Part shown: piece by piece, positions 1-8,241 of the stretch
How the letters are laid out: each line of letters starts with the position of its first letter
How positions within the stretch are numbered: position 1 is the first letter of the stretch
NCBI GenBank assembly: GCA_938014885.1
Contig: CALLQI010000018.1
Span: 1-64,000 of the forward strand
Origin: an uncultured bacterium
GTDB taxonomy: Bacteria; Planctomycetota; UBA8742; UBA2392
Length of the DNA: 64,000 nt
Reading direction: 5' to 3'
Notes under the pieces: generated by a model
The model's database searches: none
The model's input: only the letters and a program-made list of their open reading frames with translations
What the model was told of the DNA's origin: nothing
Position numbers and translations under genes: made by a program

Positions 1-114
1 GGCAACGTGGCACGCGCGTCCCGCGCGTGAGTGCCGGCGGCGTCCCGCCGCCGGAGCGGCAACCGCATGCGGACCGGAGGTCCACATCACACGCGTGCGG
101 ACCGGAGGTCCACA
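1..114. repeat. Cluster of four hairpins with TCC/GGA triloops
   Basis: No gene is visible here. Four hairpins follow one another: arms 11-18/22-29 with loop TCC, arms 34-42/46-54 with loop TCC, and arms 71-75/79-83 and 99-103/107-111 with loop GGA. The last two lie in a 23-base direct repeat (68-90 and 96-118, period 28) whose second copy runs into the 3' end of the neighbouring sigma-factor gene. The first hairpin is identical in sequence to one at 16106-16124. Function unknown; they could act as 3' structures for the sigma gene, but there is no T-run. Confidence 0.7.
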
Positions 115-867
115 TCACCGCACCGTGCGGGCGGTCTTTTGGAGTTTTCCGTAGTCGCGGCGGGTTTGTTCGTCTTTGAGGTAGATTTCGCTCAGGGCTT
201 CGTCGAAGCCGTCGTCATCGGCGCTGGTCAGGCCGCTTCCGCTGAATTGGGCCTTTTCGTCGTCGTTCCAGCTGTAGCCCATCACCGCCTGCTTCACGGC
301 CTCTCGCACCTGGTCGCGTACCCGCTTGAGATAGCGGCTTACGCTGGCTTCGCTTACGCCCATGGCGTCGGCGATCTCTTTGCCCTGGTGACCTTTGGTC
401 AGGCGGATGCGATAGCACTCGAACTCGGTGAAATCGGCCGTCTTCTCAACTTCCTTCAGCGCCCGGTACACCTTGGCGCGGAACACCGCCATTTCGAATT
501 CCTGGTCCGGCGGCGATGTTGTGCTTACCTCATACAGCGTGTCTTCCAGGCTCATCGGCTTGCTGCCGCCGCCGCGCTTTTGCGCGTTGCGACTGGTCAG
601 TTCGCTGTACACCACGTGCTTGGCAATCGCGTACAGCCAGGTGCTGAACTTCACGCCGCGCTTGGGATCAAACTTGCCGATTTCCTGGTACACCCGCGCC
701 AGCGTTTCCTGGCTGACGTCCTTGATTGTTTCCTGTCCGAAGTAACGGCTGGCAATGCTGCCGATCAGCCGCTCGATACTGGGCCCGAACACTTCCCACA
801 TTTCGTACCACGCGGCCGCGTCGGCGCGTTTGAGGCGTCCCAGCAAGTCGGTGTTGATCGAAATCAA
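115..867 (-). CDS. ECF-type RNA polymerase sigma factor
   Basis: This 250-residue protein should direct RNA polymerase to a dedicated promoter set. Region 2 is visible at about residues 30-100 (DVSQETLARVYQEIGKFDP, then FSTWLYAIAKHVVYSEL). Region 4 follows at about 145-205 with the helix-turn-helix GKEIADAMGVSEASVSRYL. The protein is longer than the usual 170-200 residues because of a charged 45-residue C-terminal tail, which may be regulatory. The start is TTG at 867; a G-rich stretch precedes it and a -10-like TACACT lies at 899-894. It is divergent from an FHA-domain membrane protein. No anti-sigma factor is adjacent. Confidence 0.88.
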   Translation of the reverse strand: MISINTDLLGRLKRADAAAWYEMWEVFGPSIERLIGSIASRYFGQETIKDVSQETLARVYQEIGKFDPKRGVKFSTWLYAIAKHVVYSELTSRNAQKRGGGSKPMSLEDTLYEVSTTSPPDQEFEMAVFRAKVYRALKEVEKTADFTEFECYRIRLTKGHQGKEIADAMGVSEASVSRYLKRVRDQVREAVKQAVMGYSWNDDEKAQFSGSGLTSADDDGFDEALSEIYLKDEQTRRDYGKLQKTARTVR

Positions 868-893
868 GGCAGGCCCCCCCGGGTCACTGCGCC

Positions 894-899
894 AGTGTA
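894..899 (-). promoter_or_regulatory. Candidate -10 box of the sigma-factor gene
   Basis: On the minus strand TACACT lies 26 bases upstream of the TTG start, which would give a leader of about 20 nt. The same hexamer serves the tRNA-Pro promoter in this window. No convincing -35 was found. Confidence 0.4.
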
Positions 900-1006
900 G
901 CTCGGCGCTTCGGCCTGTGATTACGGAAAGCAGCGCGGCGATTTCGTTCCGTGCAACCGGTGCAATGTTGTTCCGAACAAAGCCTGCCGCCGGTCGACTC
1001 CCGCGC

Positions 1007-1018
1007 TAGACTGCGGGC
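1007..1018 (+). promoter_or_regulatory. Leaderless-type promoter of the FHA gene
   Basis: TAGACT at 1007-1012 ends exactly 6 nt before the ATG at 1019, so transcription would begin at the start codon. CTGCCG at 984-989 with a 17-base spacer is a possible -35. No Shine-Dalgarno sequence is present. Confidence 0.55.
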
Positions 1019-3304
1019 ATGAAACTACGCATCACAACCCCCGGCCGCACGTTTGAGGTTGCCGCGCCGAATGACTCGTTCACGGTGGGCAGCGACAGCG
1101 ACAACGCGATCCGGATTGAGGACGACCCGGCGATTGCGGGGCGGCACGCGCGCATTGAGCGTTTCATGGACCGCTGGTCGTTCGCGGACCAGTTCACGTC
1201 ATCGGGCACGCTGCACAACGGCGAAAAGAAGTACAGCAACGAACTGGCCGAAGGCGACGTGCTGACGCTTGGCGGCACGCGAATCGAAGTGCTGGCGACG
1301 GGTGCCAAGGCGGCCGATCCGTCGCCGTTTGCGCCGACGCCCACGGACTACACGCCCGAGCCGCCGACGGTGCCGGAGCGCGCGTTCACGACCAACACCA
1401 CCGGCTTCACGACGCAATCGCAGTTTGGTTCGGGCCCGCTGATGCACGAAGACCTCAGCGAAGACGACCTGGATGACCCGCTGTTCCAGGCGTACATGAA
1501 GCAACTGGTGGCGGGGCGCAGCCTGAACCAGGACGAGCTGCTGGAGCTGCAGCTCAAGGCGCACGAGCTGACCACGCAAACCCGCGACCGCATGTCGGAC
1601 GACGTGATCGAGCGCGAACTGCTGCCGCGGATGCGCGGCGAAAACCCGGCCTCGGACAACCCGCGCGAGATCAACGAGCAGCAGAACCGCGCCAAGACGC
1701 CGGAATCGCACGTGCGGCGCATCGCCGGCTGGGCGTTGGCCGAGTTCGCGGGCCAGACCGGCCACCGCGACAAGCTTGACCGCGCGGCCGAGCAGCGCCT
1801 GAACGAAGCCGCCGAGCGCGCGGTGATTGAGTTGCAGAACGCGACGTCTACCGAGATCAATTTGCCGTTTCTGGTAACGGGGCCGTCCGGGCCGCTGCAC
1901 CTGCGCGCCAACCTGCAACGCAAGCACCTGCACCATGAACCGGGAGCTATCGATCCCGCCGGGCCCCGGCCGGTGAACCAGCAAGGCAAGCAGGCACATC
2001 AGCAGCCCGCCTTTGCCGCGCACCAGCAGAAGTCGCGCAAGGCCAACAGCAAGCCCGGCGCGATCATCGCGGGCGTCATTGTTGCGGTCGTCGCGATGTT
2101 CATCGTGTTCGGCGCGATCTCGGACTCGATTGACGAGGCGGAACCGGTCACGCCGGGTGAGACGCAGAGTGCCACAGGAAAGGACAACAGCGCACTGCGC
2201 AGCGAGCTGGCCAAGATGATCAGCGACGTTTCGCGCGACAACCAGCGCACCGCAGAGCAACGACTGGAAGTGATGGACGCGATCGAGATGCAAGCCGACC
2301 GCGAGAACATTGACCTGGACTATCAGCTCAAGTCCGCCCGCGACTACCTGCTGCGCCTGCAGTACAGCGCGCTGTCGCTTGAGTTCAACCGCGTGTCCGG
2401 CGGGGTGTACAACCTGCGCGAACTCGGCAAGCTGGTCGAAGCCGACGCAATGCGCTTTGCCTTTGAGAAGCACTACACCGACGACTTCAACCGCGCCAAC
2501 GCCGCCAAAACGATGGAGGCCGACAAGTGGAACGAACGCGCCAAAGCCGAGATCGCCGCGGCCAACCACGAACTGCTCGATAAGCGCCTGCGCGAGGCCG
2601 ACGAAGCCCTGGACCTGCGCGAGTACGCCAAAGCCGCCGAGGCAATCGAATTCCTGCGCGAGAACGCCATCGTCGAGTCGCTTGACCGCACCTGGCTGAA
2701 GACTGAGGCCGAAGCCTGGCGTGCCGTGGCCGAGTTGCAGGCCACCGGCAAGGCCGATCCGCCGCTGCCCAAACCCGCCCGCAAGCCAAGACCTCCGGCC
2801 ACGCCCCGCAACACGCTGTACCCGCTGGGTGGCACGAGTGCTTCACGGCTGCTGACCGCGGTCCGCGAGCGCACGCTGCAAATGCTGCGGGACGGGATCA
2901 TGACGGACGTGACGACGACGGTGCGCGGGCACACGGCGGTGGCCAACGGCCAATCGCGAAACTCGCTCGTGAAGCTGGTGGTGTCGCGGCACTACCTGCG
3001 CGACCCAAAGATGAAGCGCACACTCAGCTTTAAAGTCGAGATCGTGTTCGGGAACCTGCCGGCTGAAACGCAACTAGGCATCATGCTGGCCATGCCCGAT
3101 GCCTCGCTGGACCACCTGCTGGGCATGCTTCACCTGTGCTTTGAGAACCACCTGTCGGATCAGGCCGGGGCGCTGGCGGCGCGCATCCGCGCCGAGTACC
3201 CGCAATCCAAGGCCGACCTGGATGAAGTGCTGGCCGCGAAGTGGGAGACACCAGTACCCGAAGGCGGCTTCCCGGAACGCGACGGCCGGGTGGTGCGCGA
3301 GTAG
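1019..3304 (+). CDS. FHA-domain protein with one transmembrane helix
   Basis: Residues 1-95 form a forkhead-associated domain, which binds phosphothreonine peptides: GSDSDNAIRI and GRHARI are the phosphopeptide-contact signatures. Residues 145-300 are charged and helical. A single membrane helix lies at about 347-368, so the C-terminal 390 residues are probably outside the cytoplasm. That region is rich in helical segments resembling TPR-type repeats, with a Pro/Lys-rich linker near 585-600. It is a likely reader of the Ser/Thr kinases encoded elsewhere in the window. The C-terminal half is not recognised. Confidence 0.85.
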   Translation: MKLRITTPGRTFEVAAPNDSFTVGSDSDNAIRIEDDPAIAGRHARIERFMDRWSFADQFTSSGTLHNGEKKYSNELAEGDVLTLGGTRIEVLATGAKAADPSPFAPTPTDYTPEPPTVPERAFTTNTTGFTTQSQFGSGPLMHEDLSEDDLDDPLFQAYMKQLVAGRSLNQDELLELQLKAHELTTQTRDRMSDDVIERELLPRMRGENPASDNPREINEQQNRAKTPESHVRRIAGWALAEFAGQTGHRDKLDRAAEQRLNEAAERAVIELQNATSTEINLPFLVTGPSGPLHLRANLQRKHLHHEPGAIDPAGPRPVNQQGKQAHQQPAFAAHQQKSRKANSKPGAIIAGVIVAVVAMFIVFGAISDSIDEAEPVTPGETQSATGKDNSALRSELAKMISDVSRDNQRTAEQRLEVMDAIEMQADRENIDLDYQLKSARDYLLRLQYSALSLEFNRVSGGVYNLRELGKLVEADAMRFAFEKHYTDDFNRANAAKTMEADKWNERAKAEIAAANHELLDKRLREADEALDLREYAKAAEAIEFLRENAIVESLDRTWLKTEAEAWRAVAELQATGKADPPLPKPARKPRPPATPRNTLYPLGGTSASRLLTAVRERTLQMLRDGIMTDVTTTVRGHTAVANGQSRNSLVKLVVSRHYLRDPKMKRTLSFKVEIVFGNLPAETQLGIMLAMPDASLDHLLGMLHLCFENHLSDQAGALAARIRAEYPQSKADLDEVLAAKWETPVPEGGFPERDGRVVRE

Positions 3305-3305
3305 C

Positions 3306-4409
3306 TCAGGATTTTGTGGGCTCGACTTCGACTTCGCTGACCGCGCCGGCGCGCTTTTCCCACCACGTGCGCAGCGGCTTGGCAGCCCACCACGCGAAGA
3401 TCGCGAGGGCGTGGCCGGCAATCACGTCCGGGAAGTAGTGATAGCCGCCATAAAACGTCGCGATGTACACGCCGATGCCGATCGGCAGGTAGAACCAGAA
3501 CAGCGGCCTCACGCCCTTCCACGCGGCGATCAGGAACAGGGTGGTCCAGGCGGTGTGCAGGCTGGGGAAGCAGTCGCGGTTCATGTCCTTGATGTCGTCC
3601 ATGAAACTGAGGGCGGCGCTGCTGGCCTCAAGCCAGCGGCCTTCGAACACGTACTTGGGCCCCACCACGGGCACCAGCACATAGCCGACATAGGCCAGCG
3701 CGCCGGTAATGGCCAGCGCGCCCATGAAACGGTTGAAGTGCTGCCTGCGCCCCAGAAACCAGAGTGACAGCGCCAGCGCCGGCGCGGCGTAGACGTAGCT
3801 GATGTAGCAGGCCTCATGGATGTCAATCTGGCGCAGGTTGATGGTCGCCAGCAGGTCGGTGATCCATTGGGCGTTGAAGAACTTGTGGACCATGGCGGCG
3901 GTAAGGTCGCCGAACATCCAGTACTCAAGCTGCGCCATTTCGGTGTCGTACAGCGTGTCGCCGCGCATGGCGGGGATCAGCCGTTTGTTCATCTCATAGA
4001 CGCCCATGCAAGCCAGAAAAGGCAGATAGGCGCGGATCCCGCCCAGGCCCCACAGCAGCGTGGCGTTCAGTCGCGGCACGGTACCCTGCGCTTCGCCCCA
4101 CACGCCGCGCATCAGGGTGCGGGCCTTGCCCTTGTTCCACAGAGGCAGCATCGCGACGGCCAGGATCACCAGCGTCCCCAGCAGGCACCACAGCGTGAAC
4201 ATCCACATCGTGCCGTGGCCGTGGAAGTTGTACTTGAAGCCTGCCCACAGCGACTCAAAGGGCGGCGCGTTGGGCAGCAAGGCGTAGGTGATGACGAAGG
4301 CAAGCAGCAGCGCGGCCAGTACGGCCTCTTCCAGCCGGAACAAGCGGAACAGCCACTGCTTGGCGGTGGGCCGCGTGATGGGTTTGGGAGGCTGTAGCTG
4401 CTGTTGCAT
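3306..4409 (-). CDS. PAP2/AUR1-like integral membrane phosphatase or transferase
   Basis: A 367-residue polytopic protein with six or more membrane helices. Near residues 270-340 it carries CFPSLHTAW and YGGYHYFPDVIAGH, matching the second and third catalytic motifs of the PAP2 superfamily (PSxxxxH, then a later conserved His with Asp). The Cys-Phe-Pro-Ser-Leu-His-Thr-Ala-Trp form is typical of the AUR1/inositol-phosphorylceramide-synthase branch, so a lipid-head-group transferase or lipid phosphatase role is likely. The stop codon lies two bases from that of the convergent FHA gene. The exact substrate cannot be read from the sequence. Confidence 0.82.
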   Translation of the reverse strand: MQQQLQPPKPITRPTAKQWLFRLFRLEEAVLAALLLAFVITYALLPNAPPFESLWAGFKYNFHGHGTMWMFTLWCLLGTLVILAVAMLPLWNKGKARTLMRGVWGEAQGTVPRLNATLLWGLGGIRAYLPFLACMGVYEMNKRLIPAMRGDTLYDTEMAQLEYWMFGDLTAAMVHKFFNAQWITDLLATINLRQIDIHEACYISYVYAAPALALSLWFLGRRQHFNRFMGALAITGALAYVGYVLVPVVGPKYVFEGRWLEASSAALSFMDDIKDMNRDCFPSLHTAWTTLFLIAAWKGVRPLFWFYLPIGIGVYIATFYGGYHYFPDVIAGHALAIFAWWAAKPLRTWWEKRAGAVSEVEVEPTKS

Positions 4410-4421
4410 CGCGCGAGTGTA
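4410..4421 (-). promoter_or_regulatory. Leaderless-type promoter of the PAP2 gene
   Basis: On the minus strand TACACT (4421-4416) is followed by six bases (CGCGCG) and then the ATG at 4409. There is no Shine-Dalgarno sequence. Confidence 0.55.
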
Positions 4422-4561
4422 GCGAGTTTCAGGCCCGTTTCTTCACCGGGCACACACGCCGGGCTGAAGAAGCGATGACGGAATCGGCGCAATCTGTGAC
4501 CAAACTGTGCCAAACAATCAAGACGTCACCGCCGTTGGTAGTGAGGAATTCCCCGCGAGTC

Positions 4562-4589
4562 TTGGAGGCGGCCATGGTTTCGCTACAAT
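4562..4589 (+). promoter_or_regulatory. Promoter upstream of the PilZ gene
   Basis: TTGGAG (4562-4567), a 16-base spacer and TACAAT (4584-4589) make a good housekeeping-type promoter. Predicted transcription starts near 4596, which favours the ATG at 4631 over the upstream ATG at 4574 that lies inside this promoter. Confidence 0.55.
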
Positions 4590-4630
4590 TGCCCATCGCT
4601 TCGCTGACGGGTTCTCCCAAGGACGAGTGG

Positions 4631-5056
4631 ATGTCGGATAGCGCGCCTAAAGGTGGACGCATCCGGGAAATCAATCCCGACGACCTTGATTTTGACAGCA
4701 GCGACCCGCACGCACAGTTCGACTTTGACGCACAAGAACGCCGCCGCTTCCAGCGCGCCACGCTGGAAGTGCCCATCGCGATTCGCCTGCTGGGCAGTGG
4801 CGACAAAGAGCTTTGCAAAGGCAAGGCACTGTTGCGCGACCTCAGCCTCGATGGCGCGTTCCTCACCGCCATCGAAATCGAAGAAACCGCAAACGGCGTC
4901 AAACCCGAAGAACTGGGCGAATTCCAGCGCATCCAGTTCACCATCATGGACGGCCCGTTCAAAGGCGTTGAGGCCGCTGCCCGCCCGGTACGCGTCGGCA
5001 ACCGCGCCGGCGGCGTCGGCGTGAAGCTTGAAGAAGGCTTCAACTTCAGCGTTTGA
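4631..5056 (+). CDS. PilZ-domain protein (probable c-di-GMP receptor)
   Basis: The 141-residue product is essentially one PilZ domain after an acidic N-terminus. RRRFQR around residue 39 supplies the arginine motif and DLSLDG around residue 77 supplies the (D/N)xSxxG motif, so both cyclic-di-GMP contact elements are intact. I start it at 4631 because AAGGACGAG precedes it and the promoter at 4562-4589 excludes earlier ATGs. It stands alone between a PAP2 enzyme and a sugar-nucleotide enzyme, so the controlled process is unknown; the window also encodes PilT and GspF-type pilus proteins. Confidence 0.85.
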   Translation: MSDSAPKGGRIREINPDDLDFDSSDPHAQFDFDAQERRRFQRATLEVPIAIRLLGSGDKELCKGKALLRDLSLDGAFLTAIEIEETANGVKPEELGEFQRIQFTIMDGPFKGVEAAARPVRVGNRAGGVGVKLEEGFNFSV

Positions 5057-5059
5057 CAC

Positions 5060-6418
5060 TCAGCGCAGGGACGCCAGCAGTTCGCGCGCGTTTTCGAACT
5101 GGCCGGGATCAATTTCCATAGGCTCGGGGCGTGGCTTGCCGGCCGCATCGAAGGCGCGGCCCCAGTACTCGACATAGCTGCGTCGCAGTCCGTCCGGGCC
5201 GTGCGGGCCGTCGGGGTTCTTGAGCGGCAGGAATTGTTCATCGCGCGGGACTTCAAGGCACATCACTTTGTTTGCCAGCGGGATGGTGTCGAACACGAAG
5301 CGCTCGAACTTCCAGGCGTTGGGTGCATCCGGGTTCACGGTTTCGCCGGACTGGCCCACGTACGGGACCTTCTTGTGCGCGGCGTGCAGCGGCAGGTCGG
5401 TGCCGCTTTCAGCCAGCCGGCGCAGGAAATCAACGCCAAAGGCATGCACCGCGATGCTGCCCGCCCAATAGCGCAGCCGGCCGTCGGGGCCGCGCTCAGC
5501 GGCCTGCTGCGGGCTGAACTCGGTGTATTCGACGATGCCGGGCACGCCGTCATCGAGGCAGAAGATGCCCACTTTCTCGGAGGGTTCGTGCTTGCGTACC
5601 ACTTTCAGGCTGACTTCCGCGCCCTCGGCCAGATGCAGGCCCAGAAAGGGCGCGTCGGCCACCGGCGTCTGCAGGTTATCGACCTGGAAGTAACTCAACA
5701 GTTGCACGCCTCGCGCAGCCATGTCAGCCAGCATCCCGCGCGCATGCAGTGCTCGCAGAACGCCGCCGTGGCCGTCGGGGCCCATGAACAGGCGGTCCGG
5801 TGCTTCCAGCACCAGCTTGCCCATATCGTCGAGCGCGGGCAGCTCGCCTTGTGCGAAGAACTTCACGTCGTCCGCTTTCAGGCCAAAGTATTCATGATCG
5901 GCCCAGAAGTTGCGCGTTGCAGTTTCATTGTGACCGCCCACCATCACGTACAGCGGGGGCGTGCGGCCGTATTCGCGCCCCACCCGCAGCAGCTTGCGCG
6001 CGAACACTTCAAACAGCGTCATGCCCGACGGCAGCACCGGGTAGCAGCCCTTGGGGCCGTCAAAACCAAGCCGCGTGCCCTGCCCGCCGGCAACCAGCAG
6101 CGCGCCCACGCGGCCGTCGCGAAGCGCTTTCTCGCCCAACGGGGCAACGGCCTGCGCGGCCACAGCCGGGGCGTAGGGATAATTTTCGTCGGCCAGTGCA
6201 AACACTTCGGCGGGGGCCAGATTACGTGCCACGGGGTGGCGGGTGGCCTCAATGGCGGCTGACAGCAGCGGCAGCGAAGCAAGGTCAACCTGCGCAAGCT
6301 GGCGCAGCAGGCGGCGCTGGGCGCGTTCGCCTAGCGTGTCGAAGTAGGCGAAGACATGGCCCTGCCCGGCTTGTTCGAAGTCGCGGCGCAGGGAAGCAGG
6401 ATCAGGCGTGTGCTCCAT
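5060..6418 (-). CDS. UDP-sugar pyrophosphorylase (UDPGP family)
   Basis: The enzyme joins UTP and a hexose- or N-acetylhexosamine-1-phosphate to make a UDP-sugar for envelope glycans. The nucleotide loop LLVAGGQGTRLGFDGPKG lies at residues 107-124, and PDGHGG near 230 corresponds to the sugar-site loop of eukaryotic-type UDP-N-acetylhexosamine pyrophosphorylases. At 452 residues it is close to the eukaryote-like UAP1 size and lacks the acetyltransferase half of bacterial GlmU. The reading frame stays open upstream, but that part overlaps the next gene; the ATG at 6418 with its own -10 box is the natural start. UDP-glucose and UDP-GlcNAc specificity cannot be separated here. Confidence 0.85.
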   Translation of the reverse strand: MEHTPDPASLRRDFEQAGQGHVFAYFDTLGERAQRRLLRQLAQVDLASLPLLSAAIEATRHPVARNLAPAEVFALADENYPYAPAVAAQAVAPLGEKALRDGRVGALLVAGGQGTRLGFDGPKGCYPVLPSGMTLFEVFARKLLRVGREYGRTPPLYVMVGGHNETATRNFWADHEYFGLKADDVKFFAQGELPALDDMGKLVLEAPDRLFMGPDGHGGVLRALHARGMLADMAARGVQLLSYFQVDNLQTPVADAPFLGLHLAEGAEVSLKVVRKHEPSEKVGIFCLDDGVPGIVEYTEFSPQQAAERGPDGRLRYWAGSIAVHAFGVDFLRRLAESGTDLPLHAAHKKVPYVGQSGETVNPDAPNAWKFERFVFDTIPLANKVMCLEVPRDEQFLPLKNPDGPHGPDGLRRSYVEYWGRAFDAAGKPRPEPMEIDPGQFENARELLASLR

Positions 6419-6424
6419 GGCGGC

Positions 6425-6453
6425 AGGGTAGCGTCGGCCGGGGCGGACACCAA
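6425..6453 (-). promoter_or_regulatory. Leaderless-type promoter of the UDP-sugar pyrophosphorylase
   Basis: Minus strand: TTGGTG (6453-6448), a 17-base spacer, TACCCT (6430-6425), then exactly 6 nt to the ATG at 6418. The best-supported leaderless promoter in the window because both hexamers are present. Confidence 0.6.
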
Positions 6454-6600
6454 GGTTGGAGATTGGAGGTTGGAGGTTGGAGACTCGAGCTTGGGGTGCC
6501 GGGGACCGCGCGGAACATGTTGGTACTGTGCAACCACAGTGCCAGCGCAACACGATGTAGTTGCCAGACCCGAAGCACGAGGCACGAAACACCAACCACA
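6454..6600. repeat. Degenerate word repeats (TTGGAG and CACGAA types)
   Basis: At 6454-6495 GGTTGGAG-like words repeat with a period of 6-8 bases. At 6569-6600 words of the type CGAAGCACGAGGCACGAAAC appear. Both word types recur in other gaps of this window, singly or as inverted arms. Here the two arms are of different types and are not complementary. The repeats fill most of the gap between the pyrophosphorylase and the upstream regulator. Confidence 0.6.
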
Positions 6601-6602
6601 GC

Positions 6603-8111
6603 CTAGGCCAGCGCCTCAAAGATCCGGTAGCCGTGCTGGTACCGGAACCTGAAGTACTCTTGGGCCTGGGCAAGCAACTCGGCATCTTCCTTCTTCTTTG
6701 AGTCTGCCAGCAGCTCGCGTGCCGTGCGATAATGCCCGGCCAGCTCAAGCGGCGGCGGGACCACATCGGGCATGAGTTTGGCAAGGCACTCCTGCGCCTT
6801 GCGGAAACGCCGTGTGGCCTGCGTGGTGTCCTGGCCCAGGAATGCCAGGTCGGCGCACACTGTTTCGATGGTGAAGGCGGCCAGATCGGCGTTCTCAATT
6901 TCGGACGCGCGAGTTTCGCTCAGCTTGCTTGCCAGTTCGGCCAGATCAAGGCTTCCGGGACGCGCCAACTGCTTTTGCGCGGCGCGGGCCAGCAGCTCAA
7001 AGAAGCTTACGCGCCAGACGGGCTTCAGGTCTTCGCGGGCGGCGTACTTCAGGGCTGTATCAAGGTTGGCGCGGTCGCGTGTCCACCATGCGTAAGCCAG
7101 CAGATGCTCGGCCTTGGCGTCTGATGGCGGGCCGATGCCGGCCGCACCATCCATGTCCACGACGCCGGCCCACAGCAGCAGCCTTGCCAGTGCGGCCTGC
7201 GCGACGGTCTGGTGCATACCGGTCAGGCGCGGCAGATTCCGCTGGATCAGCGCCACGCCCTCATACAGGCGGCCGCTGTCGGCGGTGAGGTTGCCGAGTG
7301 CCGTCTCAAGGCGGGCATAGCTGGGCCAGTTGCGGCCCTCTTCGCCGGCCAGTGTCAGCAGGGCCACGCACATCTTGCGGGCTTCGTGCACACGGTCCAT
7401 CTGGATCAGCGCGATCACGATGCGGCGGCCTTCATCGCAGGATGCGTCGTTGAACAGGGCCACGTCGCTGATGCTGCGCAGGAACAGCTTGCGCTGTGTC
7501 TGCAGGAATCGCTGCGAGTGCCGCTGCTGGAACTCGTGGTAGGCGCAGGCGCGCAGGTAGTTGCGGGTCAGGGTTTCGTCGTCGCACAGGCGCGAAAGCT
7601 GGTCGGCGGCCTTGCGCAGGTGGTCGGCGCGGTCGCGGTCGAGACTGTCTAGGGCCTTCTGGAAGTCACTCAGGATGCGCTCGAACACGGGGCGCGAACG
7701 TTCATTCAACGTCGCGCGCAGTTGCTCGTGGCGCAGCAGTGCGTCGTTCAGTTCACGCAGCACCTTCAGGTGATGCTTGCCGGTCAGTTCGCCCAGCAGC
7801 ATGCGGCTGACGGCGCTCATGGCCTCGACCAGTTCCAGCAGGTTCTCGCCCAGCTTGGCGGTCTGTTCCGGCACGTCGGCCAGGAACGGGCTGCCTTCAC
7901 CGACCAACAGCCAGCTCGGGTTCACGCCAATGCCTCGCACCAGGCTGCTGCAGAAGCTGGCGGGGATGCGCGCGCCGTGAACGTAACGGTTAACGGCGGC
8001 CACCTGGCTGCCGGTCTTGCGCGCGATCTCGGACTGGCTGCGCTCGGCCAGCAGTTTGTGCAGGCGCTCGCGAATCAGGTCATCATCGTCGCGGTCTTCT
8101 CGCGGCTGCAT
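6603..8111 (-). CDS. CI-repressor-like HTH regulator with helical sensor region (copy 1)
   Basis: A 502-residue cytoplasmic protein. Residues 10-75 form a DNA-binding helix-turn-helix (QSEIARKTGSQVAAVNRYV) followed by NPSWLLVGEG, the loop typical of phage CI-type repressor heads. Instead of a peptidase or oligomer domain, the rest is a long alpha-helical, TPR-like region. It is collinear over its whole length with the protein at 59614-61068, so the two are paralogues. It starts after a GGAGG Shine-Dalgarno and is divergent from a choice-of-anchor D surface protein, as is the second copy. The likely role is control of that surface gene in response to an unknown cytoplasmic signal; this is inference from arrangement. 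Confidence 0.8.
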   Translation of the reverse strand: MQPREDRDDDDLIRERLHKLLAERSQSEIARKTGSQVAAVNRYVHGARIPASFCSSLVRGIGVNPSWLLVGEGSPFLADVPEQTAKLGENLLELVEAMSAVSRMLLGELTGKHHLKVLRELNDALLRHEQLRATLNERSRPVFERILSDFQKALDSLDRDRADHLRKAADQLSRLCDDETLTRNYLRACAYHEFQQRHSQRFLQTQRKLFLRSISDVALFNDASCDEGRRIVIALIQMDRVHEARKMCVALLTLAGEEGRNWPSYARLETALGNLTADSGRLYEGVALIQRNLPRLTGMHQTVAQAALARLLLWAGVVDMDGAAGIGPPSDAKAEHLLAYAWWTRDRANLDTALKYAAREDLKPVWRVSFFELLARAAQKQLARPGSLDLAELASKLSETRASEIENADLAAFTIETVCADLAFLGQDTTQATRRFRKAQECLAKLMPDVVPPPLELAGHYRTARELLADSKKKEDAELLAQAQEYFRFRYQHGYRIFEALA

Positions 8112-8168
8112 GGGGGGCCTCCACTCTTATCGTGATCGAGATACTACGTTCGGTGAATCGGGGAATCA

Positions 8169-8190
8169 ACTTTCACGCAGACAGGAAAGT
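8169..8190. promoter_or_regulatory. Inverted repeat between regulator and surface protein (copy 1)
   Basis: ACTTTC (8169-8174) and GAAAGT (8185-8190) flank a 10-base spacer in the 130-base divergent gap. Flanking ATC/GAT extends the symmetry imperfectly. It is a candidate operator for the adjacent HTH protein; the second copy of the module also has an inverted repeat in its gap. Confidence 0.4.
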
Positions 8191-8241
8191 GATTTCAATT
8201 GCGCCCGAGGACATTGAGGCCATTCACCCACAGGAGACACC

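Noticed and set aside
4475..4630. Longer PilZ protein starting at 4475 or 4574
   Set aside because: The promoter TTGGAG-16-TACAAT lies inside that stretch and the residues do not resemble the family. A GGAGG before 4574 leaves some doubt.
6419..6898. N-terminal extension of the UDP-sugar pyrophosphorylase
   Set aside because: The extension runs through a repeat gap and out-of-frame through the next gene; the ATG at 6418 has its own promoter and the family fold starts there.
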